A stretch of DNA of 64,000 nucleotides from Branchiostoma floridae (Eukaryota > Chordata > Leptocardii > Amphioxiformes > Branchiostomatidae), in the NCBI RefSeq assembly GCF_000003815.2, contig NC_049983.1, positions 25,909,003 through 25,973,002 of the forward strand, read 5' to 3'. Numbering within the stretch: the first letter of the stretch is position 1; every line of letters starts with the position of its first letter. Positions 37,080-49,898 of the stretch are shown one piece after another. A model generated the notes under the pieces. That model worked only from the letters and a program-made list of their open reading frames with translations. It made no database searches and was not told the DNA's origin. The translations under genes were made by a program, and so were the position numbers.

Positions 37080-37292
37080 CAGGGTTGTCTCCAGCTTTTT
37101 CCCTCTCATTGCTAGGGAGAGAATGTTGTTAATTTTTTTTGTTAAATCTGTCACTTAGGCACTTAGGCATGCAGGAATCTGTCATTATGAAAATACATTT
37201 TCATCAATTTTATATGCTTAAGTTCAGGTTTTTGACACAGCAAGCAAATTTCTGTCACAGGACGGAGGGACGGGTGCCGGAGACAAACCCTG
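37080..37292. mobile_element. MITE with CAGGGTTGTCTCC ends, copy 1
   Basis: A 213-bp element with ends CAGGGTTGTCTCCAGC and CCGGAGACAAACCCTG, lying in an ADAMTS intron. Its interior includes ATATGCTTAA, shared in part with the copy at 53890. Confidence 0.8.
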
Positions 37293-40089
37293 CTACACTG
37301 CAAGGTTTCCTCAAGAAGGACAGCCAGTTGCAACAAGACATCAGACTTTTGTTTCTACAACTGTCAGATTTTTGTAAACAACAAAGTAGAGGAGGAAAAG
37401 TTCCTTAGCAGACCACTGTGAAGACTGTACACAGAAAAATACACAGACAAGTTGCAAGGGGAAAACATAATTCCCAACTACTGCAAGACTCCTTACACTG
37501 TACTACAAGGTTTCTTTGGAAGCACAGCCAAGATGCAACAAGACATCAGCCTGTGCTTGGCTAATCTGTCTACTACTGTCAGTGTGAAGAATGTGCACTT
37601 GACGGTATTCTGTACATAGACATGTTACCTTGAACTTATAAACTGTGTAAGGAATGATTGACAGCTTAGTACGCATTATTGACAAAAACTTGACAGTTGT
37701 GCATCAATCAGATGCCTTGTTGTAACTCATGTTTCAAAACATTTAAAAAAACTTTCAGTTATCAAGTGACTAGATCACTTTTTGTTCAGCGGTGATGATG
37801 AAAATTACGATGATGATGCTTTTGTTTATGAAGTGTTTTGAAATAAAAAAATTTTGGATAACCAGACTTCAATTGAAAAAGAGTAGTGTTGTATAAATAA
37901 TACAATTTTATCTGGAATTCCAGAGGGGATAAAAATCTCCATACATCTTTGAACTGTCAAGAAGGCAAAAAGGCTTTTCAAGAAAAGACTTATTACTCTA
38001 AGGAAAGAGACAACTATAACTAAAACACACAGGGCGACCTGACCTTGTACCCCATTTGCCCTGTACACTGTTGAACCATGGCTGAGAAAGCAGCCAGTAT
38101 TTAAAACCCTTCATTCTGTCCTCTTCTTTCACTTAGTGTTTAGTCTATCCTCGGACTGAAGCCTTAAGATGAACCATCCCAGACATGCTCCTTAACAGAC
38201 AGGCACTTGACACCTGAACTGTCAGGACTTCAGGTAAACTCCCATGTTTGACCTTGTCAGTCTAACGACCTTGTTAGGAGACTCGGAAGTGTGGAGTACA
38301 GTAAGTCTTGAAATAGTTGCAGTGGTTTTAGTGTCCGTACTTACACTATGACCTCTTCTCTTGAAATGATCAAATCACAATTATTTGCTCTTCTAACTGC
38401 AAACTAACGACACAGCAAAACCTTCGTTTCCATTTTAGGATTAATTTTCCCCAAAACATTTGTCCTGATTACATTTGCATATCAATTCACAGTTAGGACA
38501 TAAAACCTACTCTCCAACAAGATCTCTTCAACTTCACTGATGAAAGATAACGGATGTTACCTGAAACATTTGGCCATTTCCAAAATCATATCCAGTTGCT
38601 TGAGTAATTGGTATTTGGTGTATCTTATTACCTTGATATCTAACCTTCATTGAAGAACCTCCTTTCCATCCCTAGCCCTAATCATTGCAAAAATAAATGG
38701 TTTTACAGTATGCACATCCCGGTGTACAGGCATTTTGCTTGATTGTTGACGGAAGTGTGCAGAAATGCAGTACATGCAAAGGAGGGGCGATACATGACTG
38801 AAAGAGGCTAAGGCCACTCCAAGGTCCTTTTTTGGTTCTTGGTCATATGAAGACGATAAAAAATTTAAAAAATAGCAACAAAGAAAGAAACTGGCAAACA
38901 ATTGGCAAATAGATGGAAGTAGTGATGATGACATTATAATAAATCTCTTCAAGGTTTCCTTGCAAACTTGGATGGAAGTAGGTCTCAAGATACCAATAAA
39001 TCTTTCAACCTGACTGTGCCCTGGTCTTTTGAACCTTCTTTAACTCAGTCCTACTCCTTGTCTGCAACCTTGAAAGTAGGGACAATTTTAGGATGGTTTC
39101 TATTTTTTCTATTTTTCCTCTAGCAAAGATAACAATAATGCTCAAAAGAACTTTCTTCTTTTGTGCTTTGGCAGTCATTCTGCCCTTTTAGTACCATTTC
39201 TCCATGCTTGACAGTACAGAGAATTTCAGAAAGTTTTATTTTGTATGAACACCAGTGCCCTAAGTAGGGTGAAGCCACCATTGCTATGGCAATATCTTTT
39301 TTTCTTTGCCAATCTTGTTTATTTTTCAACTGACAAGGATAAGACTCAAAAGCGCCTCTTCTTTTCGTGCTTACTCCCAAACTCGGCCCTACCCAATTAG
39401 CAAAGCCTTGGCATAGGGCACAGGAACTGAAATCCGGGTATTTTAAGGGAAGGGCTGTTTGTAAAAAGGTTCTAATCCAAAACTTCAACACAAAACATCC
39501 GGGGCAGGCCAGCAGGAGAACAAGCAAACCTGGGCTATCTCCCCTCTCATCTTCCCCTGTACAGCTTGCCTTACTCTCAGGGGTTTTTCTGTGCAAGGGG
39601 GGCATTCTGACCAAGTGTTGAAGGGGGAGTTCCTCCCTTCCATGGAGATGAGTTTTAGAGAATTTCAAGGTAAAATACAACATTCAAGTCTTTCTGAGGG
39701 AGAAAATTACTGTCAGACAGGTCATAGTGGAAGACTGTGGGCGTGTGCGACCAAGTGATTCCGACCATTCAGAATCTCTTTCTTTTCAGAGGATCCGCTC
39801 CCCAGGGTAAGGGGGTGCATGGTATGGGGCTGCAGCATCCCTGTAAACCTGTTTAGACAAAGCCCTGCCTTACTCTAACATGTTTCCCTGGCCTCTGATA
39901 ATGACATCAAAAAATTTCTTTTCTTCCATACTTTCATCAGATTGGTATATATTTATCGCTGGATCCATAAGTGGGGGCAGTATTGACCTGAAGAAGGTGA
40001 CAGACAGTCATAGAAACATAGCATAAACCAGAGTTTGTGTGCTAAGAAATTTGTTCTCCAAAAATCAATTTGGTGCTTCTGTGGTGCTT
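37293..40089. other. Large intron segment with a long unsupported frame
   Basis: A diverged duplication (TGCAACAAGACATCAG at about 37333 and 37533) and a dispersed repeat at 38560 are present. The longest stop-free frame in the window (187 codons, minus, 39120-39683) is here but has no family signature. Confidence 0.5.
38560..38652. repeat. Dispersed repeat, second copy at 24395-24487
   Basis: Both hold ATATCCAGTTGCTTGAGTAA, then TATTTGG and ATATCTAACCTTCAT-like words with few changes over about 90 bp. Neither has clear inverted ends, so each may be part of a longer decayed element. Confidence 0.7.
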
Positions 40090-40574
40090 CAGTCAAACCT
40101 GCCCTAGCGACCACCTCTTCTCAGCGACCACGTGGCCATTTCGACCGCTTTTTCTCGGTCCCGATTTATTTTCCCATTGACGTAAGCATTAAGCGACCTT
40201 TTCTCAACGACCACCTGGCCAACGCGACCGTGACCGGCCCAAATTGGGACCCATAACGACCGCATCATTTTCAAAACTGAGGTTTTCATCGATTTTTTAT
40301 GATAACTAGCGCGATTTTGTGCCGAAATCGGCCAATTTGCGTCGGATTTTGGGGTTAAATTTACAGTTTACAGTGTGCGTGTTGTATTTGACATTAAAGA
40401 CCTCGCTTCTTTGCGTGCGTGCAGTGTGCTTGTTATTTGGCATTAAACACAACGGAAACCATTTATACTTTGCATCGGGCATGTTTTGAGTCGATACTCT
40501 TCTCAGTGACCACCTGTCCAAATTGATCGCTTTTTTCTGGTCCCCCGGGTGGTCGTCTTGGGCAGGTTTGACTG
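40090..40574. mobile_element. MITE with CAGTCAAACCTGCC ends, copy 1
   Basis: A 485-bp element with inverted ends CAGTCAAACCTGCC and GGCAGGTTTGACTG. The interior repeats the word GCGACCAC and includes CCCATTGACGTAAGCAT. A shorter relative is at 58043. Confidence 0.88.
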
Positions 40575-41287
40575 TATTTGAAAAGTTCCAATTTCACCTC
40601 ATCCCCTAATCCAGAGTGGTCATGTTCCTGTTTCATCAATCTAAAATTTCAGCTATATTAAGTAAACACTCATGAGAAACTGCTGATAAGTACTGTCTAG
40701 TCAGCACGCCGCCCCTGCAGATATTTGCAGCCGCAGCACTTTTTTTGTGCTGCTGATGCCGGATTAAGATTTGATCTAAGTCCACTGCAAACAAGTATTC
40801 TAATCGTACCTGCCGATGCTTTGTGTGACCACCCAACCGAGGAGGTCAGCCGGATAAGTAGGTCAAGAAGTTGACCACCAGGCACTCCTTTGTTTCTAAA
40901 TCCACAGAAGTGGTCCTCATCACTTCTTAAGGTTTTCTTAAGTTTACAGACTGATAAGTGGCCTTTGTATTAAGAGGACTGTGCTAACATGTCAATTGTC
41001 TTTATCCCCAAAATAGGTTTCTTAACTTTACCTTAAAGTAGATTTTGCATAGGAAAGACCTTATTTACTGGTTCTTACCTACAAAAGTGATCTTCAGCAT
41101 TTCTGACTTAAGTTTATTACAAGTAACCTTAAATGTAGTAGCTCTTGTATTCACAGACTTTTTCAAAAGAAACTTTGGTAACATTTGCACTGTGCATTCA
41201 TTCACTTTTCAAAGAGCTTGATTTTGCCCCAGGAGGACAAGGAAGCCTTTTGCAGTGGTGTTCCAAAAAGACTGACTACTAACATTT

Positions 41288-41372
41288 GTATGTAGCTAAT
41301 GGAGAGATTTAAGTATTCCAACATCCCACCTAGTGATGAGTATTGCAGTGTCGTGGTGGTTGGGGTGGCACC
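41288..41372 (-). repeat. Partial duplication of an ADAMTS exon end and intron
   Basis: This segment repeats 41461-41542: about 42 bp of intron, the donor, and 40 bp of the exon's 3' end (41330-41369). The copied exon part still encodes [12 protein letters not shown] and a split Arg codon, with a GTGGGA donor. It differs from the original at only two bases, both silent. No acceptor lies close upstream in the transcript direction, so it is not a full exon. Confidence 0.85.
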
Positions 41373-41502
41373 AAGGAGACATTAGCTATCATGTTTTGTG
41401 TAATTTTGATTGTAAAAATAGTTTTTCTAATATTCCAAGCGGACTAACAGACGAACATATTGTATGATAGCTAATAGAGCAATTTAAGTATTGAAGCCCC
41501 AC

Positions 41503-41627
41503 CTTGTGATGAGTATTGCGGTGTCGTGGTGGTTGGGGTGGCTGTCGTCCAACACGTTCTGAGTCTGCTGCCACACGCAGAAGTTCTGCAGAGTTGCCGC
41601 CGCGTTAGCAGATATCGAAGGTCCTTC
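41503..41627 (-). CDS. ADAMTS9/20: ADAMTS9/20-like exon: protease domain, third segment
   Basis: This 125-bp exon (phase 0 to 2) encodes [20 protein letters not shown] and continues to HHDTAILIT, ending two bases into an Arg codon. It matches the segment where ADAMTS proteins form a surface disulfide (NFC-W) and the HHDTA strand before the first calcium and zinc region. The acceptor is GCCGCAG. The donor is GTGGGG, weaker than the others in this gene. A partial copy of its 3' end and donor lies about 170 bp downstream in the intron (41330-41369). Confidence 0.95.
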
Positions 41628-42090
41628 CTGCGGCACAAGACAAGGTCGTCAGACTAGTACAAGACATCTTCAACATTTCTAGGGATTAAAACTAACCTGA
41701 GGAGTTATTTTATTTCTTTGCTTATTTGAACTTTGTTTATTCATGAGCATGACAGCTCACATTGGCCTGCAGGCCACTCTTCATAATCATTATGGGGTCT
41801 ATCCCATTTGTGATATGCATGCCAAAGTCTAAAAATACTGACTGAGGTTAAACTTAAAGTCACATTTCCAGGAAAGGGAAAATAGAAATTTTAACGTAAA
41901 AATATGCACAAATAATGCCCCCAAATAATCTCATTACATCGTGTGTAGTTTGGTGTCTATTGAATCATTCTTTTCGTTCCCAAAACCTGCCTGGCCGGGC
42001 CTTGGTTTGGAAATGAGATGTCTGCCTAACTGGTGTGTTACGGTTTACTGATATGCAAATAATATTCAAAGAAAGTAAAAGAAGCCTCAC

Positions 42091-42174
42091 CTGTACATTG
42101 TTAATAATAACCAGCTTGACAACAATAATATTCACAAAGTTGTTGATACTTGGGTCCCTGTATATGGAGGCCAC
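42091..42174 (-). CDS. ADAMTS9/20: ADAMTS9/20-like exon: protease domain, second segment
   Basis: This 84-bp symmetric exon (phase 0 to 0) encodes 28 residues starting VASIYRDPSINN and ending VIINNVQ. It forms the helix and central beta strand of the metalloprotease fold. The acceptor is TCCACAG and the donor is GTGAGG. ADAMTS9/20 proteins have the same VASIY-DPSI-N pattern followed by a run of aliphatic residues. Only 360 bp separate it from the preceding exon. Confidence 0.95.
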
Positions 42175-42534
42175 CTGTGGAGGAAATAAAAAATTACGTC
42201 AGTAAAAAATGTCGAATTTTTTCCTATCAATCAGAATAAAATTATAACAGATTTAGATAGTTTCCGAAATAATGCTGATAGTTCTTCAGTAATCTCTTCA
42301 TGATTTAGGGAACCCTCCATAATGTACAATAAGAATAAAAATCTGCAAACACAAAAATGTATCAAAATATCCTGCAGAAACTTTCAGAACAGATATAATT
42401 CTATTACAGACACCTTTTAAGCAAAAATTTTCACCGTCTCTTTCCCTTGTCTTAACCTTTTACCAGAGATCAGGTCAAAACAAAAAGCTCCCTCTCCCAA
42501 TGCTGAAAATAAAACCAAAATGGACGAAACTTAC

Positions 42535-42788
42535 TATGGACATGAGGGCAAGAATGTAATGGCGTAGTCCCGAGCCGTGATATTTCGCCATTTTGTGGTC
42601 GGCTACGACCATGACTTCTACGTGTCTCGGGTACGAGAGAAATCGTTTTCTTCTTCTGTGCAGCTCTGTGTGGTTCTGGACGTCCCGGTGTATTCTGTTC
42701 AAGTCGTCGATAATACTGGAAAATCTTCTGTTGTGTACGTCGTCTGATTCTTTCTTTGTGTCGTTATGTTTGTTGCCTTTGTCATCAT
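42535..42788 (-). CDS. ADAMTS9/20: ADAMTS9/20-like exon: propeptide end, furin site, start of protease domain
   Basis: This 254-bp internal exon encodes the last part of the propeptide and the start of the secreted zinc-protease domain. Around residues 47-51 it has a basic furin-type site, RRRKR followed by FLSYPR, where ADAMTS propeptides are normally removed. Next comes the family's first beta strand and helix ([22 protein letters not shown]). A sequon (NHT) lies just before the furin site. The acceptor is a pyrimidine tract ending CCAG and the donor is GTAAGT. The exon enters in phase 1, leaves in phase 0 and joins the next exon exactly. ADAMTS9 and ADAMTS20 keep the same FLSYPR start, which points to that clade. 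The rest of the propeptide and the signal peptide were not found upstream. Confidence 0.95.
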
Positions 42789-43978
42789 CTGGAAATGGAG
42801 GAAAAACTGTCAAATACATAACATGAAAATGTTAACATCAACATTAACATCAGCCACAGTTCCTAAGTTGAAAATGTGACCATCAAGCCAAACACGTTGG
42901 TAAACATTTAATGTAAACAACACAACACAAATCCACTTATTCAGCACTTTTCTCCACCTGTAGTTTGACAATAAATAAGGAGAAATCACAGATTGATCAG
43001 CAGAGGTCAGCTGGACTGATCCATCATGCTGGCAAGGTCACTGACCTAAAGCAGGGGTCACCAGGACCCGACCTTCCTACAGGGGAGAGGGGGGCACTAG
43101 CAAAGATATCCTCTGTACTCAACTGATAGAAATGCCAAAGTTGAGAATAATTGGGGAAGGAGATACAGATTAATGAGTTTTTAACGAAGCTGAGGTTCGT
43201 TATGAGGATCAGGTGCATTCCAGGGTGGGGGGCTCATCAGTTTGGGGTATCACAGGTCACAAACAAACTGAGGTCAACAAGCCTCCTCCACAAAAAAGGG
43301 GGAAAGTATTAGTCAAGAACTTTGTTAACAAGTATCACACCTTTAACGTTATACTGAGATGACATCTGACACTTGTTTCTACAAATTGACAATGATCAAG
43401 AAAAATTAAGATTTTACACCTGAGTTTCCACACTGTATCATAATCTTGTAATCTTTCTTTGGCAACACCAGCCTTAAATTTTACAGATGTATGCCTGAAT
43501 GCATAAATTAAGAACTCACACTTATCATGCCTCCACCCCTCTCATTGTTATCAGATGGTACAGCCCTATCAGAATGACATGCCCTAATATAGGCAAGGAT
43601 AACGGATTCTCCATGGGCAGAAACCACCAACAAACAGGGCAAAACTTTGAACAGGAAAATTTATGACCAGACACTTCAACAGTAATTACTCCATCAGAGC
43701 TACATTACAGACTTCCATGGGAACTGTGCAGGCCTGGGTTAGTGCAACATGACTCTACTCTGAGTTATTAGCACATAAATCACATGGATTAATTGAAAAT
43801 AAATCAGAATTGAAAAGTGATTTGCCTGGTGAAATGTAGATGCCACTAGACCTCACACATGCCTGGTTGTTCTCATGGGGGGGGGGGGGGGTGTAACACC
43901 TGATACTCTTGTGGTAAAAAGTTTTCTACCCATGTTGTCAGCAAAGAATTTGTTTTTAAAGTCAAACCGCATACAAAA

Positions 43979-44006
<28 letters not shown>
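43979..44006. repeat. (AC)n microsatellite
   Basis: About 14 AC units after CATACAAAA. A 15-base G run is about 90 bp upstream (43877-43891). Confidence 0.96.
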
Positions 44007-44009
<3 letters not shown>

Positions 44010-46549
44010 AAAGACTGAATGAAACCCTTCCTTGAAGGGAAGCGTAACTTCTTGTTAGACATAATTAAGGTAACCTAACAATTCCTGAAACTAAAAAAAG
44101 TAAAATAAGACAACCTTCTTTCACACCATTTTGCATAACAGAAAGAGAAAAAAATGCCATCACAGTAGAAACTTTAAAACTCAATCTCAATCTAAAGCAC
44201 AGAAACTTTTTTCTCATAAATTCTAATGACCTTGCCCATCCCCTATAACCTTGACTATATCCCCCTCCCTCTACCTGTGTTCCCAGGGTCCTTTGTGTAT
44301 CACCCTCCTCACAGTTTGCTGATACAGCAGTAAAACTGCAAGCAAACCGGCCAGGAAGGTTCACAATTCCCTGTCAAAACCCTACACAAACAGCACATAA
44401 AGTTATGATAAACAGAACAACCACAACACAGTGTTTGGGGAGGAAAGAGCAAAGGCTATAAACTAGTCTGAGCTAATGTTTCACCTAGCCCGCATATCCT
44501 TCTCAAAATTACCTGCTGTAACAGTTACATCAACTCTCACAATTCCACTGGATGCCATAATACAACCACATGAGAAAAGATACATGAATGCAAAGTGATT
44601 TAAGGAGATGTACCAATACCCTGAGGTAGGTTAAAACAATGTTACGCTTCAGATATTAATTGTACAACAAGAGAATCTTGAGAAGGCCTCTATAACAATG
44701 TTTTTTTAAGTGGCGGAATTATTGCATCAGGTGTAATTATGAGAGTTGATGTCAATAACCATGACCTAATATTAGTAATAATGCAATATCTTTGTCTGCA
44801 GTACTGTAAAGGTTGTAAAGCAGCATAGGTAAGGGGGAGAAGCCTGCCATCTCAGATTGCCATGTCTATTCAGATCTTTAGTCTTGACAAACATCATCCT
44901 TGACAGGTCTAGGTCACTGCTTGTCATCATCATACAGTACATCTTTTATCTCCAGATCTGTCTGTCTGGTGTCTGCTTTCTGCTGTCCTCTCCCTTATCT
45001 CCCCCATCTTGTGTCCCTTTTATTTCCTACTCTTGGTACAATATTTGCCTCCCCCTCCCACAAATGCATCTGCAGTGTGGAGACAGATGCTGGAAACCAC
45101 ACAGAAACAAGAGTCCAGAAAGTCCACCATTGTTCTAGTTGTTGGTGCTGAGGCTTGGTAATGACAAGACAAGCACTAAGCCCCGCTACTGTGATCGGCT
45201 TGTGTTTACAGTGCAGTCATCAGCCACTGTTTTGGCTGACATCCCAGACATGTACAGAGGATTGTGTTCTTCTGCAGAGGTTCCATGGAAATCCCCGCTT
45301 CCTCCCCGTACACACCCGGTCCGTCATAACAACGGCGCGAGGTGGGGTGACGTGCAAAAGTTCATCGCTGTTGCTCAAACAAAACCCAACGTTTTGTTCC
45401 GCCAGAATGCGTGAACCTTGGAAAATGCAGCTCCTTCCTGGCATTTGAAGCAGAAGTTTTTAGCTCTTAATGGAACAATGCGAGGGGCGAGAACTCAACC
45501 ACAAATCAGAGTACCAACAGACAGTGTGGGAACTGTGCCGTACATGCATGAGGAGGGGGGGTGGGACTATTCAGTATTTACAGTAGAGGCTTGATGAGGT
45601 ACTTTGGCCCGTGTCCCAGACTGGGGGCCACTTCAGTCTGTCTGGGTCTGCTGGCCCAAATGGAGGGTCCATGTGGTAGAACTGGCCCATTGCCAGAGAC
45701 TGAGGGGGGTGTGTGAGTGCTAAATGCTTAGGTATACCTTTTGTTGTGTCACATCCAACATCATACAAATGTAGTTGGCCAGAATTTTTTGGCTCTATCA
45801 ATATGAGTCCAAACCTGAACCTGGACCTAATGCATTGTCTGTGAAAACTTGTGAATGGGTGCTACTCAAAACAATTGTCCAATTTCTACAAGGAATCTAT
45901 TTGGTGTGTGTGACTGCTTAATCAGTTAATGCTTGGGTCCCTTTGCTTCTTATATCAGCCAAGACAGGAATACCTTTTGTTGTGTCACCTCCAACAGTAT
46001 AGTTGGCCTGAAATTTTTTTGAGCTATAAATATTCTAGCGTTCCTGGAAAGAAACACAAACTTAATAAAGTAAGTTTCTCATTGGTAGAAATAACAATAA
46101 ACGCTACTCTACTTTACTGTTATTTTCATGAACCGATATAAGCACCAAAAGGTGAAACCCCTGGCAATATGATCTGGTCAGTTTCTACTTGGTCTGGAAG
46201 TCAGTCAACTGATTTTCTTCAGGTCAATTCTTCTTTTGGACTGGCCCAACAAGAAAAAAAAAAATTTTGTACCCACCCCTACTGTCACGGAAGGCAAACA
46301 TGTGACTACAGGAAGGGCGCTAAGAATCAAAACCATGCACAGGATGTCCTGAAGGATGCCGAGACATCTTGGACCGGTGTTAAGTGACTTTGTCTGTCGT
46401 GTCAGACACACTTACCACAGCGAAACGTCAACAGAAGAATTGTGGCTCAGCCGTTTAAGACAGGACAGTCTGTTGGCTAGAAGTACGCTATGAACCGCAC
46501 ATACAGCCAACACTACTACAGGAAATAAACTAAAAAGTCAAATTACCTT

Positions 46550-46680
46550 TAGCCTGAATTCCAGACCCCCATTCCGCTCTCAATTATATGTATTGTAGAG
46601 GGTCTATATAAGAGTTGTCTGTCTAAAGTGGGCCTCAGTTGGCCTGTGTAGGCCCTGAAAACAGTCTGGCATCCTGGCTA
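46550..46680. mobile_element. Hairpin MITE with TAGCCTG ends, 131 bp
   Basis: Starts TAGCCTGAATTCCAGAC and ends GTCTGGCATCCTGGCTA. The right half matches, inverted, a solo end at 3853-3915 (CCAGACTGTTTCCATGG, GCCTACACAG). Confidence 0.78.
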
Positions 46681-49600
46681 AAACACCCTTTACAGTTCCC
46701 TTTCATTTCATTCCTATAAGGTCACACCAATTTAATTTCCTGCTTCTTCAGATTCTTGGACTTGCTAGTCCAGTGCACATTTATGGCACCAATACTATAG
46801 ATTAATAATTTCCTTCTCTACAATTTTTTTTCTATTTAACAATACATTAATGATTTATATTGATTGGACAACCACACAAACATTTCAAGTTTGACTCAGA
46901 TTTCAGACTCAAGTTATGACCCTTTCAAAACAGTCTTGGGTGCAGGTTTAGAACCTGTCCTATCGTTTGAAAAAAAATACAGATATTTCACGAAATTGTC
47001 TTCCGGGAGGGGTCCCGTTAAACAGCCTCATTGGTACCTACTGGCTGGCAAATACACCACATGATTATTATTATTATCATTAGTCACTGAATAGCTACAA
47101 TGATGACTGAATAGCTACAGCTAAATTCTTATAACATGCACAATGTAACATTGGGTGATCAAAAGATGATTGTCCAGTGTTCAACTGTATGATGTCTGAA
47201 GTATTTCAAACCCAAACACACTGTGAATGTGCGATATCACTTTATCAAGAGCCGGGTGCTGTGATGGAGAAATCAGAGCAAAGTTCAGGATCAACTCAGC
47301 TATGTGTCCCTTTGACCTTGAGAAATGGTTCCGCAATGAAGCACGACAGAAGGTCGGCTGTCTGCGGGGCTGTCAATCATCAAAAATTACAGAACGCAAA
47401 AACCCAGGCGCCGGGGAATGTACTGCCTTTTGTACAAGGGCACGTCTGGGCTTTATAGAATAACAAGGAACAAATAGAGTAAGACTTGATGAAAAACTTC
47501 ACATACCATATAGGATGGATGGTTCAAGTTTCTTTTGAGCCACTGTGAAGTTTATTTACTTGTCATGTTTATGAAGTCTACACTCTTCCCACAACCTGAA
47601 CTGTCAAGATGGTAGTGTTCATGACCATTAACTTACCACCAAGTACTCAAAGTGAGAAAAATAAAACTTTTCAAGCTTTACGTGTCCACCTTAAAATTAG
47701 ACTTGTATTTTTCCAATCAAGACCATTATTAGTACCACACAATATCTACACTACTCCTCCATACTGTTTGACATCCATAATAAATAAAAAGAATGCATCA
47801 AGGTCATTAGAAATATCACAAGAGTGCTGTTGAGAGGAAGACAGTTGTTCCAAAAAAGTTTTCTCCTGCCAAAGTTCCCATCTTTGCAGCTATCCATATT
47901 AGCGATCATGTGAGCCAACCAATAAAATAAACACGATAAACAAACAAACAGTACAAGGCGGTTAACCGCAGACAAGTTGGGTGGTTTATCACAGATTTTC
48001 TTATCACCAGTGACCCGAGTTATGTGAAGGGTGAGGTTGGGGTAACCCGATGACATCACTGTCTGGAATGTGACCTGATTGGCTGGCTGCCATGTGACCT
48101 CATCCTCACCCTTCTATCCCATGAGGCATCATCAGTAAGTATTGGCAATAGCGGAAAACTGATAAAGCTCTTTTTTCTTATTCCAACAATCCTTCAACTT
48201 TCGTCTGTAATTTCTAAATAAAAGATTTAATAAAAAAAATGACTTAACAGATCATTCTATAAATGACTTGTTTGGCCTTGGTCAACTGGAGTATTTCAAA
48301 CAATATTTTCAACCTCTGAAGGAATTTCCTATAGGCCAAATTCCAACATTTTGCATGTCAGAAAAATGTTCCATTCAAATTCAAAGTATCATCAATTGAC
48401 CCTTTCCGCATCAGAATGGTTACAGATGGCAAGTAAAATATGTGTGTCAACATTCAGTCAGCTGCAATGTTGTGTGTCTGTCTATCATTTTGGATCCTAC
48501 AGTGTCTTCCTGACCTTTCTTTCCTTTTTTCTTTTAAGATTCGCTTCCCCTAACTTCTGATTTCGATTTCCTTCAGACTTTTCTTCCTTACAAGAATCTC
48601 TTTTATCACCTTATATCTACATGACTATTTGACATCTTTGACATTTTCTTTGTATGTCTCCCTTCCTTTCACTAGAGATGTCACGGTGTCTTCCTGACAA
48701 TTTTGTTTCCTCAACCTGTATCTCTCTTTCAGTCAGCTAGATTTCACACAGGCCTTCTTCTGTGTGTCCTTTCTTCCAGTTAGGACATCATGGTGTCTTC
48801 CCTACAATTTATAACCCCCCTACAGCAAGGGGCAAACCCAGGACACTCCACTGTCCATTTGATGATGGAGCGTGTCTACAGCTGCAGCCAAAGCATTCGT
48901 TATGGGGCCTTCTCTAATGGGCACTTCCACAGACAACACTGACCTAAATATGCCCCTCAACCTCTCACACAAACAACTTCACTAATACTGTTTGCTTTAG
49001 AGCAACAGTACATCTTAAAACACATGTATTTCCTAACACAGTAGCAGAAACTGAGACTTCAGAGATTCATGTCACCACATTAAGATCAATCTGAGCTTCA
49101 TTTAGTCTACTCAGAAAGCCTTTCTTACTTTTATTTTTCAATTCTTGTACCAACTGTTGTTACTCGTACCTCTTTGAGTGGGCTGACTACTTTCTCTTCG
49201 CAGCTAGGGCATGAATTGTGAGGGGTTTAAAATAGGCTGGATCACCATTGGTTTTGAACTACAAACAGATGGATAGACTCTTTTCAATAAGTGCAGTGGA
49301 TTTTTTAAAGTGCTCGAGGTGTGGCTCTCCTCAAACATGGGACCTTCATTTCTTTTAAGTCCTATCCAAAAGTACTCATTTCCACCTGAGTGAAGTGAGG
49401 CAAATCTCATAAACTGCCATTCAAAAAGGCACTAGATCGGTTGCCATTCCTGTACAAAACGTTGTTACTTATTCTTCAGCCCTCTGTATTGAACAAGGTA
49501 ATGAATTTGTTGCTGCCTCACTTAGTCTAAACAAAGGGCCTTTTCTTTTCACTTCCATCATATCTTTCAAGTTTGAGAAATCTCAAACTGTCTCGATATC

Positions 49601-49696
49601 CATGAATTGTTGCTGCCTCACCAAGTCTAAACAAAACTCCTCTATTTCTTCACTTGCTTTCATCTCTCAATTCTGAGAAATCTAAACCGCCTCTCA

Positions 49697-49898
49697 GAGG
49701 GTCTGCATGGGGGGTCCTGACAACGATTTACACTAAATTCAGAATGGCTGACTACGCTTAACGTTAAATTCACGAAGGCTACCAACGCTTTACGCTTCAT
49801 CCCATTACGGATTACGTAAAATAAAATAGCTTCCCTACGTATCACGGGAAATTAAAAAGACCTGCCTACGCTTTACGGAAAAGAGCATGTAGACCCTC
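49697..49898. mobile_element. MITE with GAGGGTCTGCATG ends, copy 1
   Basis: A 202-bp element with ends GAGGGTCTGCATG and CATGTAGACCCTC. The interior is rich in TTACG and CTACG words (ACGATTTAC, CCTACG, AAAAGAGCATG). Confidence 0.88.

Larger units (their letters stand above)
42789..49696. other. Upstream of the propeptide exon, no exon found
   Basis: AT-rich sequence with G runs, an (AC)n run, the MITE at 46550 and a short dispersed repeat (CTGCCATCTCAGATTGCCATG at about 44848, again at about 56681). I searched by eye for the ADAMTS propeptide signature CFY-G on the minus strand and did not find it. Confidence 0.5.

Noticed and set aside
39120-39683. Longest open frame in the window (187 codons, minus strand)
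   Set aside because: It lies in an ADAMTS intron, has no recognisable domain, signal peptide or splice borders, and its composition is like the surrounding intron. Not called as a gene.
45139-45448. CpG-bearing block with overlapping frames of 74-97 codons on both strands
   Set aside because: I tested it for the ADAMTS propeptide; an apparent MEPLQ stretch is preceded by a stop and no CFY-G motif or splice border is present.
47177-47463. Two overlapping plus-strand frames (93 and 78 codons), Cys-rich
   Set aside because: Both are open at once, have no splice borders and match no family. Likely chance.
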